From an uncultured Collinsella sp. (GTDB lineage: Bacteria; Actinomycetota; Coriobacteriia; Coriobacteriales; Coriobacteriaceae): DNA of 7,068 nt. Numbering within the stretch: position 1 is the first letter of the stretch; each line of letters starts with the position of its first letter. Both the position numbers and the translations under genes were made by a program. Under the pieces are notes generated by a model. It had not been told where the DNA came from and did no database searches. It was given only the letters and a program-made list of their open reading frames with translations. The stretch covers positions 1-7,068 of the forward strand of contig USJB01000064.1 in assembly GCA_900554905.1 (NCBI GenBank), read 5' to 3'. Of the stretch, positions 1-5,655 are shown in pieces.

Positions 1-809
1 TCACGCACGGGCGGCACGTCGGCAATCAGCTCGCGAGCGGCATCCACGCGAAACTTGGGCTTGGTGGAGCGCGCCTGGGCACCGCGGCTCAGCCACGCGA
101 GCTCCTTGCGCGCCATGTTGCGACGGCGCTCCTCGGTAACCGCGGCCATGCGGTCGCGCTCCACGCGCTGCAGGATATATGCGGAGTAGCCGCCCTCGAA
201 GGGATCGACCTGGCCGTCGTGGACCTCCCACATGCTGGTGCAGACCTCGTCCAAAAACCAGCGGTCGTGCGTGACCACGAGCATGGCGCCCTGGCCGCGC
301 TGCCAGCGGGCCTTTAAGTGACGCGCGAGCCAGTTGATGGTGCGCATGTCCAGGTGGTTGGTGGGCTCGTCGAGCATGAGTACGTCGTAGTCGCCGATCA
401 GCAGGCGCGCGAGGTCCACGCGACGGCGCTGACCGCCCGAGAGCTCGCCCACCGTGCCCTCCCAGGGCACATCGCTGATGAGGCCGGCCAGGATTTGGCG
501 CGTACGCGGACTCGACGCCCACTCATACTCGGGCGCGTCGCCCACAACGGCATGATGCACGGTGTCGGTATCGACCAGGTTGTCCTTTTGGCCGAGCAGA
601 CCGATCGTCGTGCCGCGGCGGTGCGTCACGCGTCCGTCATCGGGCTCCAGCGTGCCGGCGAGCACGCTCAGCAGCGTCGACTTGCCGTCGCCGTTTTTAC
701 CGACAATACCAATGCGGTCGCCCTCGCCCACGCCGAGCGTCACGCTATCGAAAATATGCTTGGTGGGAAACTCTAGGCTGACGGAATCGCATCCCAAAAG
801 AATCGCCAT
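1..809 (-). CDS. ABC-F family ATPase, Uup-like (partial; C-terminal part beyond left edge)
   Basis: ABC-F proteins are soluble twin-ATPase factors without membrane domains. They act on the ribosome or, for Uup, are also linked to DNA/ribosome maintenance. The 269 visible codons contain the complete first ATPase domain: Walker A GIVGKNGDGKST (residues 34-45), Q-loop Q74, signature LSGGQRRRVDLARLL (123-137), Walker B VLMLDEPTNHLD (143-154) and H-loop H181. After it comes the start of the charged interdomain linker, with a Uup-like ELAWLSRGAQARSTKPK stretch. The second ATPase domain must lie beyond position 1. The ATG at 809 is preceded by AAGGAG (818-823) with an 8-base spacer. The gene follows the HAD gene by 89 bases in the same direction, separated by a hairpin. 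A TATCAT (845-850) could be a weak -10 box, but no -35 partner is visible. The family call is secure; Uup rather than another ABC-F subgroup is probable only. Confidence 0.93.
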   Translation of the reverse strand, partial: MAILLGCDSVSLEFPTKHIFDSVTLGVGEGDRIGIVGKNGDGKSTLLSVLAGTLEPDDGRVTHRRGTTIGLLGQKDNLVDTDTVHHAVVGDAPEYEWASSPRTRQILAGLISDVPWEGTVGELSGGQRRRVDLARLLIGDYDVLMLDEPTNHLDMRTINWLARHLKARWQRGQGAMLVVTHDRWFLDEVCTSMWEVHDGQVDPFEGGYSAYILQRVERDRMAAVTEERRRNMARKELAWLSRGAQARSTKPKFRVDAARELIADVPPVR

Positions 810-849
810 ATGCCCTGCTCCTTCGTAGAAATTCAACGTTGTCCATGAT

Positions 850-897
850 AGCGAAAACCACCACAAAGGGGACAGGCACCTTCGTGGTGGTTTTGCT
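850..897. repeat. REP-like hairpin unit A (GGGGACAGG core)
   Basis: An 11-base arm AAAACCACCAC (854-864) is the exact reverse complement of GTGGTGGTTTT (884-894), and the outer AGC/GCT extends the stem with one bulged base. The 19-base loop carries the core GGGGACAGG (868-876). It begins 2 bases beyond the HAD stop codon, so on the minus strand it could also act as a terminator or mRNA 3'-end stabiliser. Its T-run is only four bases, however, and lies within the stem. Confidence 0.75.
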
Positions 898-898
898 G

Positions 899-1528
899 CT
901 AGATGGCAGATAGGATGTCAGTCAGATTATCGATAACGGCATCGGCTCGCGATTGATCGAGGTTGACGCCCTCGTGCGGACGCAGTGCCAGGACGCGGGC
1001 GCCGGAACGTTTGCCAGCCTCGATCCCCAAAGGCGAATCCTCGATAACCAGGCACTCGGCAGGCTCCACCCCCAGCGCCTCCATGGCACGCAGGTAGATC
1101 TCGGGGTCGGGCTTAAACGCACTGCACTCGTGACCGCTGATGGTGTAGTCCAGCACGTCGGCGATGCCGGCAATCTCCACCAGCTCGTCGATCAGCTCGC
1201 GATAGGACGAGCTCGCAATGGCGCACTTCACGCCACGCTCGTGCAACTCGCGCATCACCGGCTCCGTCTGCTCGTTGAGCAGCTCGGCATACGGAACGGG
1301 GTGGTCCGGGCTGTAGACCTGTTTATACTCCACGCGCAGGCGCTCGCGCAGCTCAACATCGTCGGGCACCAGAGACTTCCAAATGGCGGGCTCGTTAGAC
1401 CCCGAAAGATCGGGGATCTCGTCAAAGTGAAACCCCTTCTCTTCCATAAACGCCACGCGGCGACGGTTGTAGAACCACTCGGTATCGACCAGCACGCCGT
1501 CCATGTCAAACAGCACTGCCTTGATCAT
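899..1528 (-). CDS. HAD-superfamily hydrolase, beta-phosphoglucomutase-like
   Basis: A 209-residue cytoplasmic phosphatase or phosphomutase of HAD subfamily IA, the usual length for this group. Visible motifs: motif I DMDGVLVDTE with nucleophile D8 and acid/base D10; a helical cap at about residues 17-85; motif II IASSS (104-108); motif III lysine K139 in FKPDPEIY; motif IV VIEDSPLGIEA with E163-D164 for Mg2+. The family acts on sugar phosphates such as beta-glucose-1-phosphate, 2-deoxyglucose-6-phosphate or sugar-alcohol phosphates; the substrate cannot be read from the sequence. The ATG at 1528 is chosen because GGAGG lies 8 bases upstream. An ATG two codons earlier abuts the ribosome binding site, and an in-frame extension upstream to 1660 would run through a terminator and a hairpin repeat. 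The gene lies after the PTS operon terminator, so it is probably a separate unit, although a housekeeping role for the sugar phosphates made by that operon is possible. Confidence 0.9.
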   Translation of the reverse strand: MIKAVLFDMDGVLVDTEWFYNRRRVAFMEEKGFHFDEIPDLSGSNEPAIWKSLVPDDVELRERLRVEYKQVYSPDHPVPYAELLNEQTEPVMRELHERGVKCAIASSSYRELIDELVEIAGIADVLDYTISGHECSAFKPDPEIYLRAMEALGVEPAECLVIEDSPLGIEAGKRSGARVLALRPHEGVNLDQSRADAVIDNLTDILSAI

Positions 1529-1542
1529 ACGCATCTCCTCCC

Positions 1543-1577
1543 ACCTGCCAAAAAGGGACAGGTTTATTTTGGTAGGT
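1543..1577. repeat. REP-like hairpin unit B (GGGACAGG core)
   Basis: ACCTGCCAAAA (1543-1553) pairs with TTTTGGTAGGT (1567-1577) over 11 positions with one G-T wobble. The loop holds GGGACAGG (1555-1562). The unit lies immediately upstream of the HAD ribosome binding site, so it would fall in or near that gene's leader. A short direct repeat GGTTTTAT (1575-1582 and 1587-1594) overlaps its right edge. Confidence 0.7.
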
Positions 1578-1622
1578 TTTATCTGGGGTTTTATGGCGCG
1601 ACAGACACGCCCTCCCCAGAGC

Positions 1623-1655
1623 AAAAAAGGGGACGGGGCGCAAACCCCATCCCCT
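1623..1655 (-). terminator. Rho-independent terminator of the PTS-SIS operon
   Basis: Read on the minus strand, GGGGATGGGG (1654-1645) and CCCCGTCCCC (1638-1629) form a 10-pair stem with one G-T wobble and a 6-base loop. Six T residues (1628-1623) follow directly. It lies 34 bases after the SIS stop codon and is the only textbook terminator in the window, so it marks the operon's 3' end. Its GGGGACGGGG arm resembles the core of the dispersed hairpins, which may be coincidence. Confidence 0.9.
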
Positions 1656-1688
1656 CTCAATCAACCCGTAAGGTCTACTTACTTGTGA

Positions 1689-2672
1689 TTAGTAGGAAAG
1701 CTTCCACATGTAGCGACGCATGGTCAGCGGGTGCTGACGGGCCTCGGCGATCTGGTTGCCGTACTCACGCATAACGGCGAGGTGCAGCAGCGGGTTGAAG
1801 TAGGTGACGACGCTCGCGGGCACGGCGTCAGCCAGGCCGTAGTCCTTGGAGTCGATCAGAGCGACCTTGGCGCCCATGCGCTTAAGGAAGGTGAGGGCGC
1901 GGGCGTCCATCGGACGGGTAGCGCCATCGGACATGAAGAAGACGTAGGGCTTACCCTCGGTGGAAACCTCGAACGGGCCGTGGAAGTACTCACCGGTGTT
2001 GTAGGCAGCAGCGTCGATCCACTGCATCTCGGTGAACAGAAAGGCGGCGTGAGAATAAGCCATCTTCTCGGAGGCACCGGAAGCCATGAAGTAGATCATC
2101 TTGTCATCCTTGAAGTCCTCGGCGAACTTCTTGGCGAGCTTCTTGCAGGACTGAGCGGCGTTCTCGCAGAGCTCGAAGACGTTGGTGAGGCCGGTGATCA
2201 TGTCCTCGTAGTGGTCATAACCCTCGGTCTGCTGAAGGATCTCGACAGCAAGAGCGATGGCGTAGCCGGGCTTCTCGCACTTGGCAGCGAAGTTGGCGTG
2301 GAAGCCGTGAACGATGACGTAGTCAGCGTCGACGGTCAGAGCGGAGCCAGCCTTGTTGGTGAGGGAGACGACCGGGCAGTTGTGCTTCTTGGCGGTCTTG
2401 TTGGCCTCGACGGTCTCGGGCGTGGAGCCACCGAGGGAGCAGGTGATCACGAAGGTGTGCTCGTTGACCCAGGAAGGCGTGTCGTAGTTGAACTCGTTAG
2501 CGGTGAAGATCTGAACGTTCAGCTTGTCCGTGTTGTTGGCCAGGAAGTACTTGGCGGGGTAAAGGTCGGACATGGAAGCACCGCAGCCGACAAAAGCGAC
2601 GCTGTGAATCTCGTGGTCGGACAGGACGTCAGCGACGATCTGCTTAGGGAGGTTAAGGTCGATCTCGTACAT
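1689..2672 (-). CDS. Two-SIS-domain sugar isomerase/deglycase, FrlB/AgaS-like
   Basis: A 327-residue cytoplasmic protein with two SIS (sugar isomerase) folds and no glutaminase domain. SIS1 has VGCGASMSD (28-36) and the phosphate-binding CSLGGSTPET (78-87). SIS2 has FMASGASEKMA (195-205) and GEYFHGPFE (227-235), whose E228 and H231 sit where FrlB/FraB/GlmS relatives place catalytic or substrate-binding groups. The C-terminus RRYMWKLSY resembles the RRYYGGLVEY ending of FrlB. Such proteins cleave 6-phosphorylated fructose-amino acids to glucose-6-phosphate plus amine, or isomerise/deaminate amino-sugar phosphates. Position behind EIID suggests that it acts on the sugar phosphate delivered by the PTS. 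Start chosen at 2672 because AAAGGA (2682-2687) is 9 bases upstream; the ATG at 2681 touches that site directly. The SIS fold is certain; deglycase rather than amino-sugar isomerase activity is inference. Confidence 0.88.
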   Translation of the reverse strand: MYEIDLNLPKQIVADVLSDHEIHSVAFVGCGASMSDLYPAKYFLANNTDKLNVQIFTANEFNYDTPSWVNEHTFVITCSLGGSTPETVEANKTAKKHNCPVVSLTNKAGSALTVDADYVIVHGFHANFAAKCEKPGYAIALAVEILQQTEGYDHYEDMITGLTNVFELCENAAQSCKKLAKKFAEDFKDDKMIYFMASGASEKMAYSHAAFLFTEMQWIDAAAYNTGEYFHGPFEVSTEGKPYVFFMSDGATRPMDARALTFLKRMGAKVALIDSKDYGLADAVPASVVTYFNPLLHLAVMREYGNQIAEARQHPLTMRRYMWKLSY

Positions 2673-2762
2673 CTGACACATTCCTTTCAATTTTTGCGGC
2701 GCCACATTGCCGGGCGCTCGCAGGGTTACCGTGGTTTGGACCGAGTCGCCGGCCCGTTGAGG

Positions 2763-2793
2763 ATGCGACAAAGGGACTGTCCCATTGTCGCAT
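2763..2793. repeat. REP-like hairpin unit C (GGGACTGTCCC core)
   Basis: ATGCGACAA (2763-2771) is the exact reverse complement of TTGTCGCAT (2785-2793). The loop AGGGACTGTCCCA contains a smaller dyad, GGGAC/GTCCC (2773-2777 and 2779-2783). It sits in the gap between the EIID and SIS genes, so it would be transcribed as part of the operon mRNA. Confidence 0.72.
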
Positions 2794-2806
2794 TTTGGGG
2801 ATGGAA

Positions 2807-2837
2807 GCCTGCCTGGGGTATGGGATGCCAGGCAGGC
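2807..2837 (-). other. Intercistronic hairpin between EIID and SIS genes
   Basis: GCCTGCCTGG (2807-2816) and CCAGGCAGGC (2828-2837) form a perfect 10-pair stem with an 11-base loop. On the minus strand the stem is followed by TTCCATCCCC, not a T-run, so it is a poor intrinsic terminator. It could protect the 3' end of the upstream PTS transcript or partly attenuate the SIS gene. It lies 34 bases after the EIID stop codon. Confidence 0.65.
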
Positions 2838-2862
2838 CCCCGGGGGAAAGCGGTTAGGCGCT

Positions 2863-2874
2863 TAGTCGCGACTA
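2863..2874. repeat. 12-base perfect palindrome over the EIID stop codon
   Basis: TAGTCGCGACTA reads identically on both strands and includes the EIID TAG stop (2872-2874). It could be a protein-binding site or chance; no second copy was seen in the window. Confidence 0.4.
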
Positions 2875-3705
2875 GGCCAGGATGCCGGCCGCGGAGAGGG
2901 CGATGCCGCCCACGATGGCGATCACGAGAAGCCAACCGGTGTTGACGTTCTTCTTGATGAGCCAGTACATAAGGCCGGTGAGGCCAAGGGAGATCATCTG
3001 GGGCATCATGCTGTCCAGGATGTCCTGGATAACGACGGTGCCGTCAGCGAACTGCAGCGGGGTGGTGGCGCCGATCAGCGTGGCGATCATGCCGCCCACG
3101 GACATAAGACCCACGATGCCGCAGACATACATGAGCTTCTCCATGAGGTCGCCGCCCTGAAGCTTGCTCAGGTACTCGTGGCCGCCCTGATAGCCCATCT
3201 TGGCTGCGAACCAAGTAATCAGCACGGAGGGGACGATGGAGATGAGAAGGGCCAGGATCGGGCCCATGATGGAGCCCTGCTGAGCCAGCTGAACGCCCAA
3301 GCCAAAGGCGATAACGCGGATGGTGCCCTGGAAGAAGGAGTCACCGATGCCGGAAAGCGGGCCCATAAGGGAGGTCTTGACCGCGTTAATCGAATCGGGG
3401 TTGAAGTTCTCGGGATCCTTGGCGTACTCCTCCTCCATGGAGGCGGCGAGGCCCAGGATGAAAGCGCTCGTCTGCGGGGTGCAGTTGTAGAACGCCATGT
3501 GACGGTGGTAAGCCTCTTTCTTAGCAGCAAGCTGCTTGGGGTCGGACTCGTCCGGATAGAGGCGATCGAGCGTGGGAACCATACCGTAGAGGAAGCCCAT
3601 GTTCATCTGACGCTCGTAGTTCCAAGAGGCCTGGATGGCCCAGGAGCGCCAGAAGAACTGGCTGACCTTCTTGTTCAGGGACACGTCCTTGGTTGCGGTT
3701 GCCAT
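2872..3705 (-). CDS. PTS system mannose-family EIID component
   Basis: Membrane subunit that, with EIIC, forms the sugar channel of a mannose-type phosphotransferase system. The 277 residues match the family's usual length. Family signatures: QASWNYERQMNMGFLYGMVP (25-44), corresponding to the usual NYER..N.GF.Y.M.P; HMAFYNCTP (69-77), corresponding to H..FFNTHP; and LMGPLSGIGDSFFQGT (113-128), the most conserved EIID motif. Hydrophobic segments lie at about 145-168, 192-213, 235-250 and 257-277. The N-terminal half is mostly amphipathic, as expected. The ATG at 3705 has AAGGAGG 8 bases upstream, and only 13 bases separate it from the EIIC stop codon, so translational coupling is likely. It is followed by a 199-base gap with two hairpins before the SIS gene. 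The substrate cannot be decided from EIID alone. Confidence 0.95.
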   Translation of the reverse strand: MATATKDVSLNKKVSQFFWRSWAIQASWNYERQMNMGFLYGMVPTLDRLYPDESDPKQLAAKKEAYHRHMAFYNCTPQTSAFILGLAASMEEEYAKDPENFNPDSINAVKTSLMGPLSGIGDSFFQGTIRVIAFGLGVQLAQQGSIMGPILALLISIVPSVLITWFAAKMGYQGGHEYLSKLQGGDLMEKLMYVCGIVGLMSVGGMIATLIGATTPLQFADGTVVIQDILDSMMPQMISLGLTGLMYWLIKKNVNTGWLLVIAIVGGIALSAAGILA

Positions 3706-3713
3706 AGTGTGTT

Positions 3714-3720
3714 CCTCCTT
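3714..3720 (-). promoter_or_regulatory. EIID ribosome binding site overlapping the EIIC stop
   Basis: On the minus strand TAAGGAGG places the EIIC stop codon TAA (3721-3719) inside the Shine-Dalgarno AAGGAGG of EIID, 8 bases before its ATG. This arrangement couples the translation of two subunits that must be made in fixed ratio. Confidence 0.85.
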
Positions 3721-4513
3721 AGTCTTCGTCGTCTTCGAGCGGATCGTAGTCGGAATCGACACCGGCGGCTGCATGGGAACCGTTGAACTTGAAGCCCATG
3801 AAGACGACAGCCAGGCACACACCGATCAGAGCGACCGCGATGACGGACAGGTTGAGGTAAGCGGCGAGCAGGAAACCGATGAACAGGAACGGAGTCATAC
3901 CCTTCTTGATCATCATGGTGAGCAGCAGGGCCAAGCCGTAGGCGGTCATGATCTTGGTCGAAACGTTAAGACCAGTGGACAGCCACTCGGGAACCATGTT
4001 GACGATGGCCTGAACCAGGTCGGTGCCAACAAAGACGGCGAGGAAAATCGGCAGGAAGTACATGATGGCGTACAAACCGGAGCCGGCGCAGATGTGCATA
4101 CGGTAGGCGGTCTTGAACTTTCCGTTATCAATCGCGTTATCTGCCACATGGGTGAGGACGGCGATGATGGAACGGAACACGATGCCGAGGAGCTGACCCA
4201 GGACGGCGACCGGGATGGCGATCGTCATGGCGGTCTCGGCGGAAGCATCGGTCAGGCACGCAAAGGCAGCGGCCACGATGCCGCCCAGGACCATATCGGG
4301 CGGAACGGCGGCGCCGACCTGCACCAGGCCCATGGACACGAGCTCGACGGCGGCACCGACGGCAAGGCCGGTGGGCACATCGCCCAGCAGCAGACCGACG
4401 AGCGTAGCGCCAACGAGGGGCTGCTCGAAGTTAAGACGACCGAGCAGGCGGGAGTCCCACATGCAGAACACGCCGACGAGGCCGACGAGCACCGCACTGA
4501 TGAACGTATTCAT
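3719..4513 (-). CDS. PTS system mannose/sorbose-family EIIC component
   Basis: Integral membrane sugar permease of 264 residues, close to the usual EIIC length. It is hydrophobic throughout, with roughly eight segments starting at residues 4-19. The family signature GLLLGDVPTGLAVGAAVELV (40-59), continuing to VGAAVPPDMVLGGIV (66-80), matches the conserved GD..TGL..GA and GGAVPPD motifs of the EIIC superfamily. The last 14 residues, including DSDYDPLEDDED, form a strongly acidic cytoplasmic tail, a modest oddity. The start ATG at 4513 has AAAGGAG with a 6-base spacer. It lies 36 bases downstream of EIIAB and 13 bases upstream of EIID. Together with EIID it forms the transmembrane part of the transporter; the phosphoryl group comes from EIIAB. 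Confidence 0.94.
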   Translation of the reverse strand: MNTFISAVLVGLVGVFCMWDSRLLGRLNFEQPLVGATLVGLLLGDVPTGLAVGAAVELVSMGLVQVGAAVPPDMVLGGIVAAAFACLTDASAETAMTIAIPVAVLGQLLGIVFRSIIAVLTHVADNAIDNGKFKTAYRMHICAGSGLYAIMYFLPIFLAVFVGTDLVQAIVNMVPEWLSTGLNVSTKIMTAYGLALLLTMMIKKGMTPFLFIGFLLAAYLNLSVIAVALIGVCLAVVFMGFKFNGSHAAAGVDSDYDPLEDDED

Positions 4514-4530
4514 ACCCTTCTCCTTTCAGT

Positions 4531-4544
4531 CAGGCAAAAGCCTG
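4531..4544 (-). other. Small intercistronic hairpin between EIIAB and EIIC
   Basis: CAGGC (4531-4535) and GCCTG (4540-4544) form a 5-pair stem with a 4-base loop, six bases after the EIIAB stop and just upstream of the EIIC ribosome binding site. It is too short to be a strong terminator; an mRNA-processing or translational role is possible. Confidence 0.45.
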
Positions 4545-4549
4545 GTTGA

Positions 4550-5473
4550 TTACAGCTTGGCGTCGATGTCGACGCTCTGATACGTAGGGGTCTGCTGGAC
4601 GTAGAGCTTGATGCCCATGTCGAGCAGCTGGTTGACGTCGGCCTTCTGGGTGGCGTCGAAGAAGACGGAGCTGTCCTTGCCGCCAATCTGATCGGCACCG
4701 TCGTGGTTGGCGGTGGCGCCCAGGTTGATGGCGTCGAGCTTGTAGCCCTGGCAGAACTGCAGCATCTCGGCAGTGTTGCCAAAGACGAACATGACGCGCT
4801 CGCCGAGGGTGTTGAGCTTGTCCATCTTGGCGAGGGCACGCTCGACGGTGAAGACGTTCAGGCGCACGCCCTGGGGCTTGGCCAGCTTAAGAGCGCCCTT
4901 CTTGATGTCATCGTTGGCGGCAGCGTTGTCGACGACGATGATGCGCTCGGCCTGAACCTTGGTGGTCCAGGTAAAGACGACCTGGCCGTGCAGCAGACGG
5001 TAGTCAAGACGTGCGAGGACGATCTTGGCGGGACCAGAGCTGTGACGGGACGCCTTGGCCTTCTTGGCGGGAGCCGCGACGGCCTCGACCGGTGCGTTGG
5101 GGTTGGTCAGACCGGTACGGGCCTCGTTGATGAGGGCCGCGAGCTCGGCGCCCTTGATGGGGACGGGGCTCATAGCGAGCGTCAGTGCCAGCGGGATGTT
5201 GAAACCGCTGACAACCGTGAACTTCGTGCCGTTCTTGGAAAGCTCGACCATGTTGTTGTTGACCGAGCTGCCGAGCATATCGGTCAGCACATAGACGGTG
5301 TCGTCCGCGTTGAACGTGGCGATCATGGCGTCCACCTTATTGGTGATGGGCTCCTTGTCGTCACGAGCAAGCGACACGACGTGGACGTTCGACACGTCGC
5401 CGAGAACCATCTCGAGCGTGTCTTTGGCGCCTGCGGCCAGGCCGCCATGAGATGCGAGAATGATCTGATTCAT
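4550..5473 (-). CDS. PTS system mannose-family EIIAB fusion
   Basis: Cytoplasmic phosphocarrier of 307 residues. An EIIA domain (about 1-122) has ASHG with phosphoryl-accepting H9. An Ala/Pro/Lys-rich linker (about 124-149) leads to an EIIB domain (about 150-307) with RLDYRLLHGQV, whose H162 is the second phosphorylation site. DMLGSSVNN (65-73) is the other conserved EIIA segment. By family knowledge, phosphate passes from HPr to H9, then H162, then the incoming sugar. The A and B domains are fused as in ManX, whereas in many related operons they are separate genes. It is the first gene of the operon: the ATG at 5473 has AAGGAGG (5481-5487) 7 bases upstream, and the promoter candidate lies directly before it. 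RLDYRLLHGQV differs slightly from the common RIDERLIHGQV, which is within family variation. Confidence 0.96.
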   Translation of the reverse strand: MNQIILASHGGLAAGAKDTLEMVLGDVSNVHVVSLARDDKEPITNKVDAMIATFNADDTVYVLTDMLGSSVNNNMVELSKNGTKFTVVSGFNIPLALTLAMSPVPIKGAELAALINEARTGLTNPNAPVEAVAAPAKKAKASRHSSGPAKIVLARLDYRLLHGQVVFTWTTKVQAERIIVVDNAAANDDIKKGALKLAKPQGVRLNVFTVERALAKMDKLNTLGERVMFVFGNTAEMLQFCQGYKLDAINLGATANHDGADQIGGKDSSVFFDATQKADVNQLLDMGIKLYVQQTPTYQSVDIDAKL

Positions 5474-5489
5474 CTTGCCTCCTCCTTTT

Positions 5490-5519
5490 CGTTATGGTCA
5501 TTATAACGTCTTATACGTT
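5490..5519 (-). promoter_or_regulatory. Probable -10 region and dyads of the PTS operon promoter
   Basis: TATAAT on the minus strand (5505-5500) is a perfect -10 hexamer 27 bases before the EIIAB start, leaving a leader of about 20 bases. The hexamer 17 bases upstream is ATATCC, so no usable -35 box is present. Two dyads overlap the -10: CGTTAT/ATAACG (5490-5495 and 5503-5508) and AACGT/ACGTT (5505-5509 and 5515-5519). Either could be an operator. The weak -35 fits an activator-dependent promoter. Confidence 0.55.
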
Positions 5520-5543
5520 GCGGATATTGCTAATTAGTATAAA

Positions 5544-5578
5544 GACCGTTCGCGGGTGAAAATCGACCGTTGACGGGT
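5544..5578. promoter_or_regulatory. Tandem 14-base direct repeats, candidate activator site
   Basis: GACCGTTCGCGGGT (5544-5557) and GACCGTTGACGGGT (5565-5578) agree at 12 of 14 positions and start 21 bases apart, two helical turns. Relative to a start near 5493 they are centred at about -58 and -79, a usual place for an upstream activator. The right-hand copy also has a near-dyad, ACCGT/ACGGGT. Confidence 0.55.
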
Positions 5579-5655
5579 TTAACGTACTCGAAACGTTTGG
5601 CTGGGTAGGCCGGCGCTAGCTGGATAACCCCAGGTCAGACCCTGCGCGCAATCCT

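Noticed and set aside
1..522. Minus-strand frame rich in Arg, Pro and His at the left edge
   Set aside because: It is out of frame with the ABC-F gene, which shows Walker A, signature and Walker B motifs over the same bases.
1731..2945. Long plus-strand open frame of about 400 codons opposite the SIS gene
   Set aside because: It is the antisense shadow of a strongly biased GC-rich gene: Val/Leu/Gly-rich, no domain motifs, and it covers both the SIS gene and the hairpin gap.
3635..4549. Plus-strand open frame of about 300 codons opposite EIIC
   Set aside because: Its composition (runs of Asp, Gly, His, Gln, Glu) is what antisense reading of a membrane-protein gene gives, while the minus strand has clear EIIC motifs with a good ribosome binding site.
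5536..5562. Alternative PTS promoter with TATACT (5541-5536) and TTTTCA (5562-5557) on the minus strand
   Set aside because: The spacer is only 15 bases and the -35 matches 4 of 6. The perfect TATAAT closer to the gene with upstream direct repeats is a better model, though this one is not excluded.
5474..5655. Sigma-54 promoter, as found before some mannose-family PTS operons
   Set aside because: No TGGC-N8-TTGC-like element could be found on the minus strand.
5585..5655. Terminator after the EamA transporter
   Set aside because: Only short, interrupted dyads (for example GGTC/GACC near 5632-5642) without a T-run are present.
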